In this document: piece by piece, positions 1 to 9,438 of the stretch
How positions within the stretch are numbered: the first letter of the stretch is position 1
How the letters are laid out: every line of letters begins with the position of its first letter
Assembly (NCBI GenBank): GCA_002401955.1
Contig: NVUQ01000027.1
Span: forward strand, 491-40,913
Source of the DNA: Flavobacteriales bacterium
Lineage (GTDB): Bacteria > Bacteroidota > Bacteroidia > Flavobacteriales_E > Vicingaceae
Direction: 5' to 3'
DNA: 40,423 nucleotides
Translations under genes and position numbers: made by a program
Notes under the pieces: generated by a model
The model's input: the letters and a program-made list of their open reading frames with translations, nothing else
Databases searched by the model: none
What the model was told of the DNA's origin: nothing

Positions 1-2412
1 TACAGTTGGACAACTACTACTGGTTTAAATAACGCTTCTATAGCGAATCCTACTGCTACACCAGGCACAACAACTTCTTATGTTTTAGATGTAACCTCAG
101 CAGGTTGTACTGGGTCTACTATTGCTCAAATAAATGTGAGTCCAGATTATACACTAAGCCCAACAGCTTCCAACTTATCCATTTGTTATGGTGCATCGGT
201 TTCTCTTTTAGGAAACCCTAGTGGAGCTGTATCATCTACTGATTGGTCTCCGACTGGTGCTTTTGCTAATCCTACATCAACCAATCCTACTGTTACACCT
301 ACTGGACCAACAACCTATTACATTAACACATCTAACGGTTTCTGTAATAAACTAGATAGTATAACCATTAATGTTGCAGGCACGCCTGTTGGTGCTCAAG
401 TCTCTCAACAGACTGTTTGTCAAGGAACTTCAGTAGACCTTAACACCATTTCAGCATCAGCAACCTGTGGAATAAATTATTCAAATTGTACAGGAGCTAA
501 TGTAAGTGCAGTTAGCGCAATAGGAACTGCAGCTACTTCAACTTATGGTCCCTTTTATGGTTCAACATCTACTACATTAGTTTACACTAATAAAAAACAG
601 TACATATTTACTGCTGCAGAACTTACGGCTATGGGCTTTTCTGCTGGAATGATTACTAAATTAGAACTTGATGTTTCAACATCTACCAGTCGATCTTATG
701 ACAATATGAATATATGGATTGGATGTACATCTGAAGAGGATTACCCAACTACAACCTTTATACCTGCAGCTTCTTTAACACAAGTCTATAGTAATGCTAA
801 ATACACTACTACAACTGGATGGAATGCATTTAACATAACAGGTTATAATTGGGATGGAGCATCTAATATTGCTATACAGTTTTGTTCAAGTAATCCAGAT
901 CAAACTGGATCAGAAAATGTGCGATATACATCCACTACTCCTGTTTACAAAATGCTTTATTATAATACTTCTCTTGCTGGGGCATGTAATAATGCTACAG
1001 GTACTAGAAACTATAACCGACCAAATATGAGGTTTACGTTTTGTAGTAGTAGTTTCGGTGCTGGATCAACTTACAGTTGGTCTCCAGCAAGTGTAACAAA
1101 TCCTAGTATTTCAAATCCTAGTGCTACAATTAATAGTGATATTACTTATACTGTAACAGTTACTGATCCTGCAAACCCTGCATGTCCAACATCAGGTACA
1201 GTTAATGTTTCCGTTGATACAACAAACACTGTAGTTGCATCTGATGACACTACTTATTGTTTAGGTGATCCGTCATTCAACTTAGGTGCTCAGTTCATGC
1301 TTAACGGTATTCCTACTTTAGCAGGGCAAGGAATAGGTTGTTACGACCAAACAATATCTTATGTAAATCCTGCCCTACTAAATGGAGTAAATAATTACAA
1401 TTTTGCAGGGACACCAGCAGTGGCTACCGGAGGGACACTTACCGCTACAGCTTATGGCGATATGGATGGTGCTCTTGAGCGATGGACAATACAGGATGAA
1501 GGTGCCGTTACTCTTGGTACAGTTGGAGGTTCTCTTACGCAATGTGGTACTACTCACACTATTTCATGGCCATTAACTGCTGTACAATTAAATGCTTGGT
1601 CTGCTAATGGATCAATAGACTTTGCTGGTGTTGATGTAGATGGACAAGTTAATGCAACTCTATGTGCCGTTGGAGCAGATTTATTAACATTAAGATTAGA
1701 AATTGACTGTCCTGCAGTTGGTTCTGGTTATACATGGTCTCCAGGAACATACTTATCAAGTACAACAGTCCAAAACCCAACTATTACTCCATTAGGACCA
1801 ATGACTTATGTGGTTACAGCTACAGGTGGCGTATGTGATGCTTATGATACAGTTAATGTAATTATATGTTCTGTATTACCTATAGAGATGTTATCGTTTG
1901 ATGCAGTTTGTATGGATAATAGAGTTATTTTAGATTGGGCTACAACCACCGAAATTAACAACAGTTATTTTACAATAGAACGAAGTACTGATGCTATTAA
2001 TTTTGAAACGATTGGAACAGTTAATGGTAGTGGGAACAGTGATATAATAGTTAATTATAGTTTTAGAGATAATAACCCAGTAAAAGGAAAAAGTTACTAC
2101 CGATTAAAACAAACCGACTTTAATGGAGCGTATGAATATCATGAGGTAATAGCTGTAAAATGTAATCAAGATGATAACATTTCTATTTACCCTAACCCTT
2201 TTAAAAACAGCTTTACTGTTCAGTTATCAGAGAGCTCAAGTTATCCTTTTACAATAGAAGTGTATGATTATTTAGGTAGAACTATTTATAACAAAACAAT
2301 AGCAACTAATCTTACAGTAATAGACATAGATGAACTGTCAACGGGGACATATTTTGTAAAAGTGTTTAATGAAAAAACTCAGGTGATAGAACGAATAACT
2401 AAAATGAAGTAA
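1..2412 (+). CDS. T9SS-secreted protein with Ig/PKD-like repeats, 5' end outside window
   Basis: The frame is open from the first base, so this is the C-terminal 803 residues of a larger protein; the GTG at 136 is only an internal codon. At least three copies of an Ig/PKD-like repeat can be seen, each with a W-S-P core, an N-P-T/S-x-T-P turn and a T-Y-x-V/I-x strand (about codons 75-125, 400-450 and 620-670). Between them lie Cys-containing beta-rich stretches. The last ~75 residues are a type A T9SS sorting domain: an IYPNPF start, a YDYLGR strand, a G-T-Y-F-V-K-V strand and a basic end (ITKMK). Family knowledge: such proteins cross the inner membrane by Sec, the outer membrane by T9SS, and are anchored or released at the surface, often as adhesins. 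The exact substrate cannot be read. The signal peptide lies off the left edge. Confidence 0.9.
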   Translation, partial: YSWTTTTGLNNASIANPTATPGTTTSYVLDVTSAGCTGSTIAQINVSPDYTLSPTASNLSICYGASVSLLGNPSGAVSSTDWSPTGAFANPTSTNPTVTPTGPTTYYINTSNGFCNKLDSITINVAGTPVGAQVSQQTVCQGTSVDLNTISASATCGINYSNCTGANVSAVSAIGTAATSTYGPFYGSTSTTLVYTNKKQYIFTAAELTAMGFSAGMITKLELDVSTSTSRSYDNMNIWIGCTSEEDYPTTTFIPAASLTQVYSNAKYTTTTGWNAFNITGYNWDGASNIAIQFCSSNPDQTGSENVRYTSTTPVYKMLYYNTSLAGACNNATGTRNYNRPNMRFTFCSSSFGAGSTYSWSPASVTNPSISNPSATINSDITYTVTVTDPANPACPTSGTVNVSVDTTNTVVASDDTTYCLGDPSFNLGAQFMLNGIPTLAGQGIGCYDQTISYVNPALLNGVNNYNFAGTPAVATGGTLTATAYGDMDGALERWTIQDEGAVTLGTVGGSLTQCGTTHTISWPLTAVQLNAWSANGSIDFAGVDVDGQVNATLCAVGADLLTLRLEIDCPAVGSGYTWSPGTYLSSTTVQNPTITPLGPMTYVVTATGGVCDAYDTVNVIICSVLPIEMLSFDAVCMDNRVILDWATTTEINNSYFTIERSTDAINFETIGTVNGSGNSDIIVNYSFRDNNPVKGKSYYRLKQTDFNGAYEYHEVIAVKCNQDDNISIYPNPFKNSFTVQLSESSSYPFTIEVYDYLGRTIYNKTIATNLTVIDIDELSTGTYFVKVFNEKTQVIERITKMK

Positions 2413-2413
2413 T

Positions 2414-2518
2414 ATGGAAGAAGCTCAAGGAATGGAACAAGCTCTGGGAATAATCATTACAGCTGCTGTCATAATAGTATTATTTGTCGCATCAATCCTC
2501 CTGAAATCAAGAAGTTGA
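2414..2518 (+). CDS. candidate 34-residue single-pass membrane peptide
   Basis: An ATG one base after the stop of the T9SS gene opens a 34-codon frame. The product has an acidic start (MEEAQGMEQ), one hydrophobic span at about residues 11-30 (LGIIITAAVIIVLFVASILL) and a basic end (KSRS), the layout of a small bitopic membrane protein. The tight spacing would allow coupled translation with the upstream gene. I do not recognise the family, and a short frame like this can occur by chance, so it is a candidate only. Confidence 0.35.
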   Translation: MEEAQGMEQALGIIITAAVIIVLFVASILLKSRS

Positions 2519-2589
2519 TGTAAACTAATTATCTGATTAAGAATTAATTAAAAAGCCAAAAAAGTGATGTACTTACTACTATTAAGTGA

Positions 2590-2730
2590 ATGGAAAAAAT
2601 AATTATAATAATATACAAAGCACTTTATCAAAAAACAACGGATATAAGTTCAAGAGAACAAATAATTGTTTCAATTATAACAATAGCTTTTATTTGCTCA
2701 ATTATAACTTTATTTTTGATGGATATATAA
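2590..2730 (+). CDS. candidate 46-residue membrane peptide
   Basis: The ATG at 2590 opens a 46-codon frame with a short hydrophobic start (MEKIIIIIYKALY), a polar hinge with charged residues (KTTDISSREQ) and a clear membrane span at about residues 25-44. It ends at TAA 2728-2730, ahead of the terminator at 2788. A GTG-started frame four bases upstream is longer but Asn-rich, without a coherent membrane span, and looks like a shadow. The AT-rich sequence makes chance Ile/Leu-rich peptides likely. Function unknown. Confidence 0.3.
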   Translation: MEKIIIIIYKALYQKTTDISSREQIIVSIITIAFICSIITLFLMDI

Positions 2731-2787
2731 GTATAAATAGATTAAAATATCTTTTAAGTTTTAAATGACTGAGCTTAATAGGTAGGT

Positions 2788-2822
2788 AAATGGCTGTCCG
2801 AAATGACGGCCATTTATTTTAT
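2788..2822 (+). terminator. rho-independent terminator
   Basis: An 11-bp stem with one T-G wobble (arm AAATGGCTGTC at 2788-2798; partner 2805-2815) encloses a 6-nt loop and is followed by ATTTTATATCTTTT. It would end transcription from the T9SS gene and the two micro-ORFs. Confidence 0.7.
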
Positions 2823-2900
2823 ATCTTTTAAAAAGTTCGATAATTAAAAAATGCTCTTTTATAGAATTAATGCAATACAACTGCATTTTTTATTCGATTA

Positions 2901-3149
2901 ATGAGTAAAATACTCTTCTTTAACCCGACCTGCTCTCCCATACTCGATAAGGGGAGAACAGCCAAAGAGCTAAGTACTGAATACGACATCAATGATGGGA
3001 TAATAAGGCGTTGGAGGCGCGAATACGTAGCTAAATCTGGTGATTTTTCAAAAAAGAGAGCAATATCTTCAGAAGAATTAGAGTTAAAAGCCTTAAAGAA
3101 AGAACTTAGAGAAGTTCGGTTAGAACGTGATATATTAAAAAGGCAGTGA
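2901..3149 (+). pseudogene. IS3-family OrfA fragment (transposase HTH and coiled coil)
   Basis: An 82-codon frame. Residues ~16-44 match the IS3/IS911-type OrfA helix-turn-helix (GRTAKELSTEY, then IIRRWRREY). Residues ~55-82 form the charged leucine-zipper helix (LKALKKELREVRLERDILK) typical of the OrfA C-terminus. The first ~15 residues do not resemble an OrfA N-terminus, so the 5' part is probably replaced or frameshifted. At the 3' end an A-rich run (AAAAAGG at 3137-3143) precedes the stop, as expected for the -1 programmed frameshift that joins OrfA to OrfB in this family. Confidence 0.75.
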
Positions 3150-3303
3150 GCATCTTCTCTAAGAGCGACAAATAAGATATAACTACATTTTAACTAATGG
3201 AGATAAGTATCCAGTTGTGAAGATGTGTAAGTGTATGAAAGTTAGTAAGTATTATTATTGGATTAAATTACTCCTCTCAATACAATTTAAGGGGTTTGGT
3301 TAA
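3140..3303 (+). pseudogene. IS3-family OrfB N-terminal fragment, frameshifted
   Basis: Read in the -1 frame relative to OrfA, codons from 3140 give KAVSIFSKSDK, the usual start of IS3 OrfB, and then hit TAA at 3173. Resuming from 3172 in the other frame gives IRYNYI, then KYPVVKMCKCMKVSK and YYYWIK. This is the HTH_21-like segment that precedes the DDE domain. The break is explained by loss of one A after GAC (3167-3169). The frame ends at TAA 3301-3303, and recognisable similarity stops near 3271. The catalytic domain is absent. Confidence 0.7.
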
Positions 3304-3311
3304 GGCAGTTT

Positions 3312-3359
3312 ATTAAGTTAAACTTTTGTTATAAAAGGAGTAATTTCGTTTAACTTAAT
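3312..3359. promoter_or_regulatory. 12-bp perfect inverted repeat upstream of amidohydrolase
   Basis: ATTAAGTTAAAC (3312-3323) is repeated in perfect inverse at 3348-3359, 24 bp apart. The pair lies 32 bp before the amidohydrolase start and encloses TAATTTCG at 3341-3348, one mismatch from the TAnnTTTG promoter box. There is no following T-run, so it does not look like a terminator. It could be a two-site operator or a scar of the neighbouring IS remnant. Confidence 0.35.
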
Positions 3360-3390
3360 TTTACAAGAATCTTACACAATAATTAACGAA

Positions 3391-5106
3391 ATGAAAAACA
3401 TCCTGTTAATATTAATCACTTCCATCTTTTACTCATGTTCATACGAAACTGAAAAAAATAATCAAGAAAATTGCACCATGTATTACAATGGTACAATTTT
3501 AACCATGGAAGGGAAAGAACCCGCTTATATTGAAGCGGTAGTTGTTTTAAATGACGAAATTGTATTTATTGGTAATAAAGAAACTGCAAAAAAGGAATTC
3601 CAAAAAGCGAAACTATACGATTTAAAAGGCACTACACTTACCCCTGGTTTTATCGAGCCCCATCTCCATCCATCTTTAGGTTCTGCGATGATGAACTACG
3701 AAATAATTGCTCCATTTGATTGGGATCTACCTTCAGGTAAAAAAAAGGGTGTAAAAAACCAAGATGAATTTATTAAGCAAGTTGGTTTATCGATTAAAAA
3801 TCGATCTAAAGAGAATGAACTATTTTTTATTTGGGGGTATCATCAGTTATGGCATGGAGAAATTTCAAGAGAACTATTAAATAAGGTTGCAGGAAATCAA
3901 CCTGTCGCAATTCTTCATCGTTCATTTCATGAAATTTTTCTTAACGATGCTGCTATAGATTTAATTGGCATTAAAGAGGCTGATTTTTCAAGCAACCCAC
4001 AAGTATCGTGGAACAAAGGTCACTTTTATGAAGGAGGGTGGCTTGAGCTAGTTCCTCACATGGCACAAATACTTTTTGATCAAAAAAAATATGCTTTTGG
4101 GCTTGCAGAAATGACCAAACTTATTCAATCGAATGGTATAACCACAATAGCCGAACCTGGATTTCCAAGTACAGACTTTAATTTAGAGTATTATACGTTA
4201 AAAGATGAAATGGATAAAATGCCTTTCTACGACACCTACCTTATTGCAAATGGCACTCAGTTAAATGGAATGAAAAACGGAAATGAAAACGCATTAAACT
4301 TCATTAATGAGTTGACCAAAAACGAAGAATTCTCAAACAAAAATCTTCATTTTCTCCCTAAACAGGTTAAACTTTTCTCTGATGGTGCAATATACTCTCA
4401 GCTCATGCAAATGAAAGATGGTTATACTGATGGTCATCATGGGGAATGGATGACTCCCCTTAACTTATTCAATGAACAACTTCAACTTTATTGGAAAAAC
4501 AACTATAAAATTCATATACATGCCAATGGAGATTTAGGTATTCAAAGAGTTCTAGATTTGTTGGAAAAAGTTCAAAATGAAATTCCAAGAAAAAATCACA
4601 GACTAACAATTCATCATATGGGTTATTTTGATGAAGCAATAGCTCAAGAATGTAAAAATCTTGGAGTTGAAGCGTCAGTAAACCCTTATTACCTTTGGGC
4701 ATTATCAGACAAATACAGCGAGCATGGACTAGGACCTGAAAGAAGTGAAAATTTAGTGGCAATAAACACCTTAATCTCGAAAGATATTCCTGTATCATTT
4801 CATTCGGATTTCTCAATGGCCCCTTTAGAACCCTTAAAGCTAGTATGGACAGCTGTAAACAGGATTAGTGCCAATGGAGTTAAACACTCTCAAAAGGAAA
4901 GAATTAAGGCTTACGATGCCATGAAATGTATAACAATTAATGCTGCACGCACATTAGACTTAGAGGAAAAAATAGGCAGTATAAAAGTAGGGAAACAGGC
5001 TAACTTCACAATATTAGAAGAAAATCCAATCACCATTTCTCCAAAAAAAATAAAGGATATAAAAATTATTGGCACCATATTTAATGGAAGAATCAATAAA
5101 CTATAA
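3391..5106 (+). CDS. YtcJ-like amidohydrolase family 3 lipoprotein
   Basis: 571 residues. The N-terminus (MKNILLILITSIFYSCS) is a lipoprotein signal with a lipobox cysteine at about residue 16, placing the mature protein on the cell-envelope side. The rest is a YtcJ-like metal-dependent amidohydrolase: the HxH metal motif in GFIEPHLHPS (~residue 90), an IHANGD segment and a HHMGYF segment (~380-410) supplying further metal-site histidines, and a late HSDFSMAPLEPL motif with the catalytic Asp (~470). The C-terminal beta-sandwich follows (IGSIKVGKQANFTILE). The family hydrolyses amide-type bonds, but substrates of most members are unknown. The gene stands alone, with a strong terminator behind it. 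Family confident, substrate unknown. Confidence 0.9.
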   Translation: MKNILLILITSIFYSCSYETEKNNQENCTMYYNGTILTMEGKEPAYIEAVVVLNDEIVFIGNKETAKKEFQKAKLYDLKGTTLTPGFIEPHLHPSLGSAMMNYEIIAPFDWDLPSGKKKGVKNQDEFIKQVGLSIKNRSKENELFFIWGYHQLWHGEISRELLNKVAGNQPVAILHRSFHEIFLNDAAIDLIGIKEADFSSNPQVSWNKGHFYEGGWLELVPHMAQILFDQKKYAFGLAEMTKLIQSNGITTIAEPGFPSTDFNLEYYTLKDEMDKMPFYDTYLIANGTQLNGMKNGNENALNFINELTKNEEFSNKNLHFLPKQVKLFSDGAIYSQLMQMKDGYTDGHHGEWMTPLNLFNEQLQLYWKNNYKIHIHANGDLGIQRVLDLLEKVQNEIPRKNHRLTIHHMGYFDEAIAQECKNLGVEASVNPYYLWALSDKYSEHGLGPERSENLVAINTLISKDIPVSFHSDFSMAPLEPLKLVWTAVNRISANGVKHSQKERIKAYDAMKCITINAARTLDLEEKIGSIKVGKQANFTILEENPITISPKKIKDIKIIGTIFNGRINKL

Positions 5107-5132
5107 AACTATTCTAAAATCACAACTACAAA

Positions 5133-5168
5133 AAAAAGGCTATTAGTTGGTTAACTAATAGCCTTTTT
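5133..5168. terminator. bidirectional rho-independent terminator
   Basis: A 16-bp perfect stem (5133-5148 with 5153-5168) with a GGTT loop and A/T-runs on both sides sits between the convergent amidohydrolase and atpC genes. It can serve both strands. Confidence 0.9.
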
Positions 5169-5188
5169 CAATTTTATAAAATTTAATG

Positions 5189-5422
5189 TTATTCTGCTAA
5201 AACAATAACTTTATTATTGTTTACTTCCACTACACCGCCTTTAACTGCAAAAGTCTTTTCAGAACCATTTTCAATAATTTTAATATCTCCAGCCTTAAGC
5301 GTAGATACTAATGGTGCGTGATCGTTTAACAAACCAAAGAAACCATCAGAACCAGGTAAATTGATCATCTCAACTTCTCCTTGGTAAATGTCTTCTTCTG
5401 GTGTAATTATTTCTAATTGCAT
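5189..5422 (-). CDS. atpC: F1Fo ATP synthase subunit epsilon, short form
   Basis: 77 residues covering only the N-terminal beta-sandwich of subunit epsilon: MQLEIITPEEDIYQGEVEMI, LPGSDGFFGLLNDHAPLVS and the AVKGGVVEV strand. The usual ~130-residue protein also has a two-helix C-terminal domain that inhibits ATP hydrolysis; it is absent, as is common in Bacteroidota. The protein is part of the central stalk on the cytoplasmic side. It follows atpD on the same strand across an 91-bp spacer. Other atp genes are not in the window, so here atpDC is split from the rest of the operon. Confidence 0.95.
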   Translation of the reverse strand: MQLEIITPEEDIYQGEVEMINLPGSDGFFGLLNDHAPLVSTLKAGDIKIIENGSEKTFAVKGGVVEVNNNKVIVLAE

Positions 5423-5429
5423 AATTTTT

Positions 5430-5513
5430 AAGTTTTGAGTTTTGAGTAATGGGTGTTGGATTCAAAATTTCTGTCTAAACATCAACTCTAAATCCTAAAC
5501 CTTATCTCATAAC
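5430..5513. repeat. degenerate 7-bp repeat filling the atpD-atpC spacer
   Basis: The 84 bp divide into 12 heptads without remainder. On the plus strand the first run is GAGTTTT-like (AAGTTTT, GAGTTTT, GAGTAAT, GGGTGTT) and the second run is the complementary type (CTCTAAA, TCCTAAA, CCTTATC, TCATAAC). As a result 5443-5462 and 5491-5509 form an imperfect inverted repeat of about 19-20 bp. The tract starts 8 bp from the atpC start and ends at the atpD stop codon. Confidence 0.55.
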
Positions 5514-7040
<1,527 letters not shown>

Positions 7041-7074
7041 TTAGATTAAACTTATCTGTCTATATTTAAGGTTG

Positions 7075-7082
7075 CAAAAGTA
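7075..7082 (-). promoter_or_regulatory. candidate -7 promoter box for atpDC
   Basis: On the minus strand TACTTTTG, followed by C, matches the Bacteroidota TAnnTTTG consensus and would give a leader of about 40 nt. No clear -33 TTG at the usual spacing was seen. Confidence 0.4.
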
Positions 7083-7195
7083 CTATTAAAAATCAAATCA
7101 TTTTAACATATTTTAGATTACTTTTCTTAAAATTTTATTACTGATATTTGCAAATCAAAAACAAATACATTTAGCACAGAAATAAAGCAACTCTA

Positions 7196-8125
7196 GTGAA
7201 AATTTATAATTGTATTGAAGATTTCAAAACCACCAGTAAAACTGCGGTTACTATAGGCACTTTTGATGGCGTTCATAATGGTCATAAAGTAATTATTGAA
7301 CAGCTTAAAAATGCTGCAAAAACCATTGATGGAGAAAGTGTTATTCTTACCTTTTTTCCTCACCCACGTATGGTACTATATCCTGACAATAATGATTTAC
7401 GATTACTAAACACCATTAACGAACGAATTCTCATGCTAGAAAAATCTGGTGTTGACCATTTAATTATCCACCCTTTTTCTAAAGAATTTTCGCGTTTAAA
7501 CTCTACCGAATTTGTTAGAGATATCTTAGTTAATAAATTAAATGTAACTACCTTAGTAATTGGCTATGATCACCATTTTGGAAGAAATAGAGAGGGTTCT
7601 TTTGAACATCTTCAAGAACTAGCTCCTCTTTACGGTTTTAAAGTAGAAGAAATTGCGGCTCAAGAAATACAACAGGTTAACATTAGCTCAACCAAAGTAA
7701 GGCTATCTTTATTAAGTGGAGAAATAAATGCTGCCAATCAATTTTTGGGTTACCACTATTTTATTAAGGGTACAGTTATTGATGGAAATAAAATAGGTAA
7801 AACAATTAATTTTCCTACAGCCAACATAAAAGTTGATGAATGGTACAAGTTGATTCCCACAAAAGGTGTTTATGCTGTAAAAACAATAGTAAATGGAAAT
7901 GTATTTGATGGAATGCTAAACATTGGCAACCGACCAACCATAAATGAAAACAATAATGAAACGATTGAAGTAAATATTTTTAACTTTGATGAAGACATTT
8001 ATACTAAAGAAATTCAAATTGAGTTTTACGATAGAATTAGGGATGAACAAAAATTTGAAAATCTCGAAAGCTTAAAAAAACAACTAGAAATTGATAAAAA
8101 GAAAGCTATACAAGTGCTTAATTAG
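7196..8125 (+). CDS. ribF: bifunctional riboflavin kinase / FAD synthetase
   Basis: 309 residues, converting riboflavin to FMN and then FAD. The N-terminal adenylyltransferase domain has the GTFDGVHNGHK nucleotide motif (~22-32) and GYDHHFGRNREGSF (~122-135). The C-terminal riboflavin kinase domain has GTVIDGNKIGKTINFPTAN (~197-215) and a PTKGVYAV strand. The start is GTG at 7196; no better ATG lies nearby. It is divergent from atpD, with a near-match promoter (GATATTTG, 7143-7150) ahead of it. The last 35 bases overlap the next gene, which suggests coupling. Confidence 0.96.
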   Translation: MKIYNCIEDFKTTSKTAVTIGTFDGVHNGHKVIIEQLKNAAKTIDGESVILTFFPHPRMVLYPDNNDLRLLNTINERILMLEKSGVDHLIIHPFSKEFSRLNSTEFVRDILVNKLNVTTLVIGYDHHFGRNREGSFEHLQELAPLYGFKVEEIAAQEIQQVNISSTKVRLSLLSGEINAANQFLGYHYFIKGTVIDGNKIGKTINFPTANIKVDEWYKLIPTKGVYAVKTIVNGNVFDGMLNIGNRPTINENNNETIEVNIFNFDEDIYTKEIQIEFYDRIRDEQKFENLESLKKQLEIDKKKAIQVLN

Positions 8126-8705
8126 TCTTTTACTGATTGTATTTTCCAATCATGTAAATGCTCAATTATTAGATTCAATTGCTATTGATACAGTTCCTAC
8201 TTACACACTACAAAAAGCGTTAAAACAAGACCCCCTTAAGGTATACAAACTATCATTAAAAAAAATGAAGCTTTCTGAAATCCCTCCAGAAGTACTTCAG
8301 TTTAAGAACTTACAGGTGCTGGATCTTAAAAAAAATAAGTTTAAAACCTTCCCCAAAGAACTAAGCAATTTTATCTATTTACAAGAGTTAGATATTTCTG
8401 TTAACAAAATAGAAATCATTACCAAAGAGCTAGGAACACTTATCCATTTAAAAAGGTTTATTGCTAATTCAAATAAAATTGTTACTCTTCCGAAAGAAAT
8501 AAAAAACTTAAAGAAATTAGAGTTTATTGATATCTGGGGTAATGATATTGGATCTTTACCGTATGAAATAAAAGAGCTAAAAGATAATTTGAAAGAAATT
8601 GATATGCGTGTTATATTAATGAGCAAGGCAGAACATCAAAAAATAAAAGATTTGCTTCCTAATACAAAAATCAGGTTTTCTAAATCGTGTAATTGTGCTT
8701 TTTAA
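8091..8705 (+). CDS. secreted leucine-rich-repeat protein
   Basis: 204 residues starting at TTG 8091, inside the end of ribF. That start gives a clean signal peptide (basic MIKRK, hydrophobic LISLLLIVF, cleavage after VNA). Residues ~48-165 hold about five leucine-rich repeats of 22-24 residues (for example LQVLDLKKNKFKTFPKEL and LEFIDIWGNDIGSLPYEI), of the type seen in bacterial proteins with P-x-E-I turns. The C-terminus ends in a CNC cysteine pair. There is no T9SS sorting domain, so it is probably periplasmic or outer-membrane-associated. LRRs bind proteins; the partner is unknown. Confidence 0.8.
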   Translation: MIKRKLYKCLISLLLIVFSNHVNAQLLDSIAIDTVPTYTLQKALKQDPLKVYKLSLKKMKLSEIPPEVLQFKNLQVLDLKKNKFKTFPKELSNFIYLQELDISVNKIEIITKELGTLIHLKRFIANSNKIVTLPKEIKNLKKLEFIDIWGNDIGSLPYEIKELKDNLKEIDMRVILMSKAEHQKIKDLLPNTKIRFSKSCNCAF

Positions 8706-8813
8706 CGCTTAGATTGTAAATCTTTTCTGAATATCTAATTGCTAACTACACTTATATTTTTAATTTTGATGTTAGCAAACCATTTAATCGGGTTGTACGT
8801 TTATAAAGCTTAA

Positions 8814-9434
8814 ATGATTAAGAAGTTTAACATATTAATTTTACTTACTATTTGCTTGATTGCTTTTAGTGCAAACGCACAAGATAAAATCCTATTTTTA
8901 AATGGGAAAGTGCTAGAAGGTAGTTTGATTGAAAAAACGGATTACGAATTTACATTTAAAGATAAAAAAGATCATCAATTTATTATCGATAAATATCGTA
9001 TATTCTCTTATATCCAAAATAATAAAGAAAGTATTGTTTATGAATTCGATACACTTTCTGGTAATTTCTTAAAAGTAAAAGACATGCAAATGTTTGTTTA
9101 TGGAGAAAGAGATGCATACCAAACATTTAAGCCTCGAGCCACTAACATAGGAGGCCTTGTATTTGGAGGAGCTGTCGGTTTTATAATGCAACGAGACCAA
9201 AGTTTCTTATACATACCTGCACCTTTAGTTTATACGGCATTCACTTTATTATTTCCAACAAAAGTTAACCAAAAGAAACTAACCGACACCAAATATTTAA
9301 AAGAAGATGAATATTTAAGGGGTTATGAAAGAATAGCCCGAAGCAAAAGAACGCAAGGTGCTTTAAAAACAAGTGTTATTGGTATGGCTGCCGGTTTTCT
9401 TATTGGTGTAATTGTAAACGGAAATAAAGACTAA
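8814..9434 (+). CDS. secreted/periplasmic protein of unknown function
   Basis: 206 residues. A signal peptide is clear (MIKKFNILILLTICLIAFSANA, cleaved before QDK). The mature part opens with a strand-rich segment (ILFLNGKVLEGSLIEKTDYEFTFKDKK) like the short beta-domain at the start of many Bacteroidota exported proteins that respond to envelope signals. Two Gly/Ala-rich hydrophobic stretches follow (about 113-128 and 185-202), which could be membrane spans or glycine-zipper helices. I do not recognise the family. It lies between the LRR gene and a UbiA-like gene on the same strand, 4 bp before the latter. Confidence 0.75.
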   Translation: MIKKFNILILLTICLIAFSANAQDKILFLNGKVLEGSLIEKTDYEFTFKDKKDHQFIIDKYRIFSYIQNNKESIVYEFDTLSGNFLKVKDMQMFVYGERDAYQTFKPRATNIGGLVFGGAVGFIMQRDQSFLYIPAPLVYTAFTLLFPTKVNQKKLTDTKYLKEDEYLRGYERIARSKRTQGALKTSVIGMAAGFLIGVIVNGNKD

Positions 9435-9438
9435 AGCT

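Larger units (their letters stand above)
2901..3303 (+). mobile_element. IS3-family insertion sequence remnant
   Basis: The stretch contains most of an orfA and the first ~45 codons of an orfB in the usual overlapping IS3 arrangement, but no DDE catalytic domain. Neither terminal inverted repeat could be recognised. OrfB is broken by a frameshift and fades out around 3271, so the element cannot transpose. It lies in an otherwise gene-poor stretch between the 2788 terminator and the amidohydrolase gene. Confidence 0.75.

Noticed and set aside
2586-2768. 60-codon GTG-started frame
   Set aside because: Asn/Tyr-rich with no coherent domain; the overlapping ATG frame at 2590-2730 predicts a better protein, so this is treated as a shadow.
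4469-4816. Long antisense open frames inside the amidohydrolase and similar ones inside recQ, ligA, gltX, ileS and the atp genes
   Set aside because: They lie wholly within recognised genes on the other strand, have no family features or plausible starts, and are expected by chance in AT-rich coding DNA.
8738-8779. 8-bp inverted repeat TTGCTAAC/GTTAGCAA upstream of the 8814 gene
   Set aside because: Short, 24-bp spacing, no T-run or promoter context; could easily be chance in AT-rich DNA.
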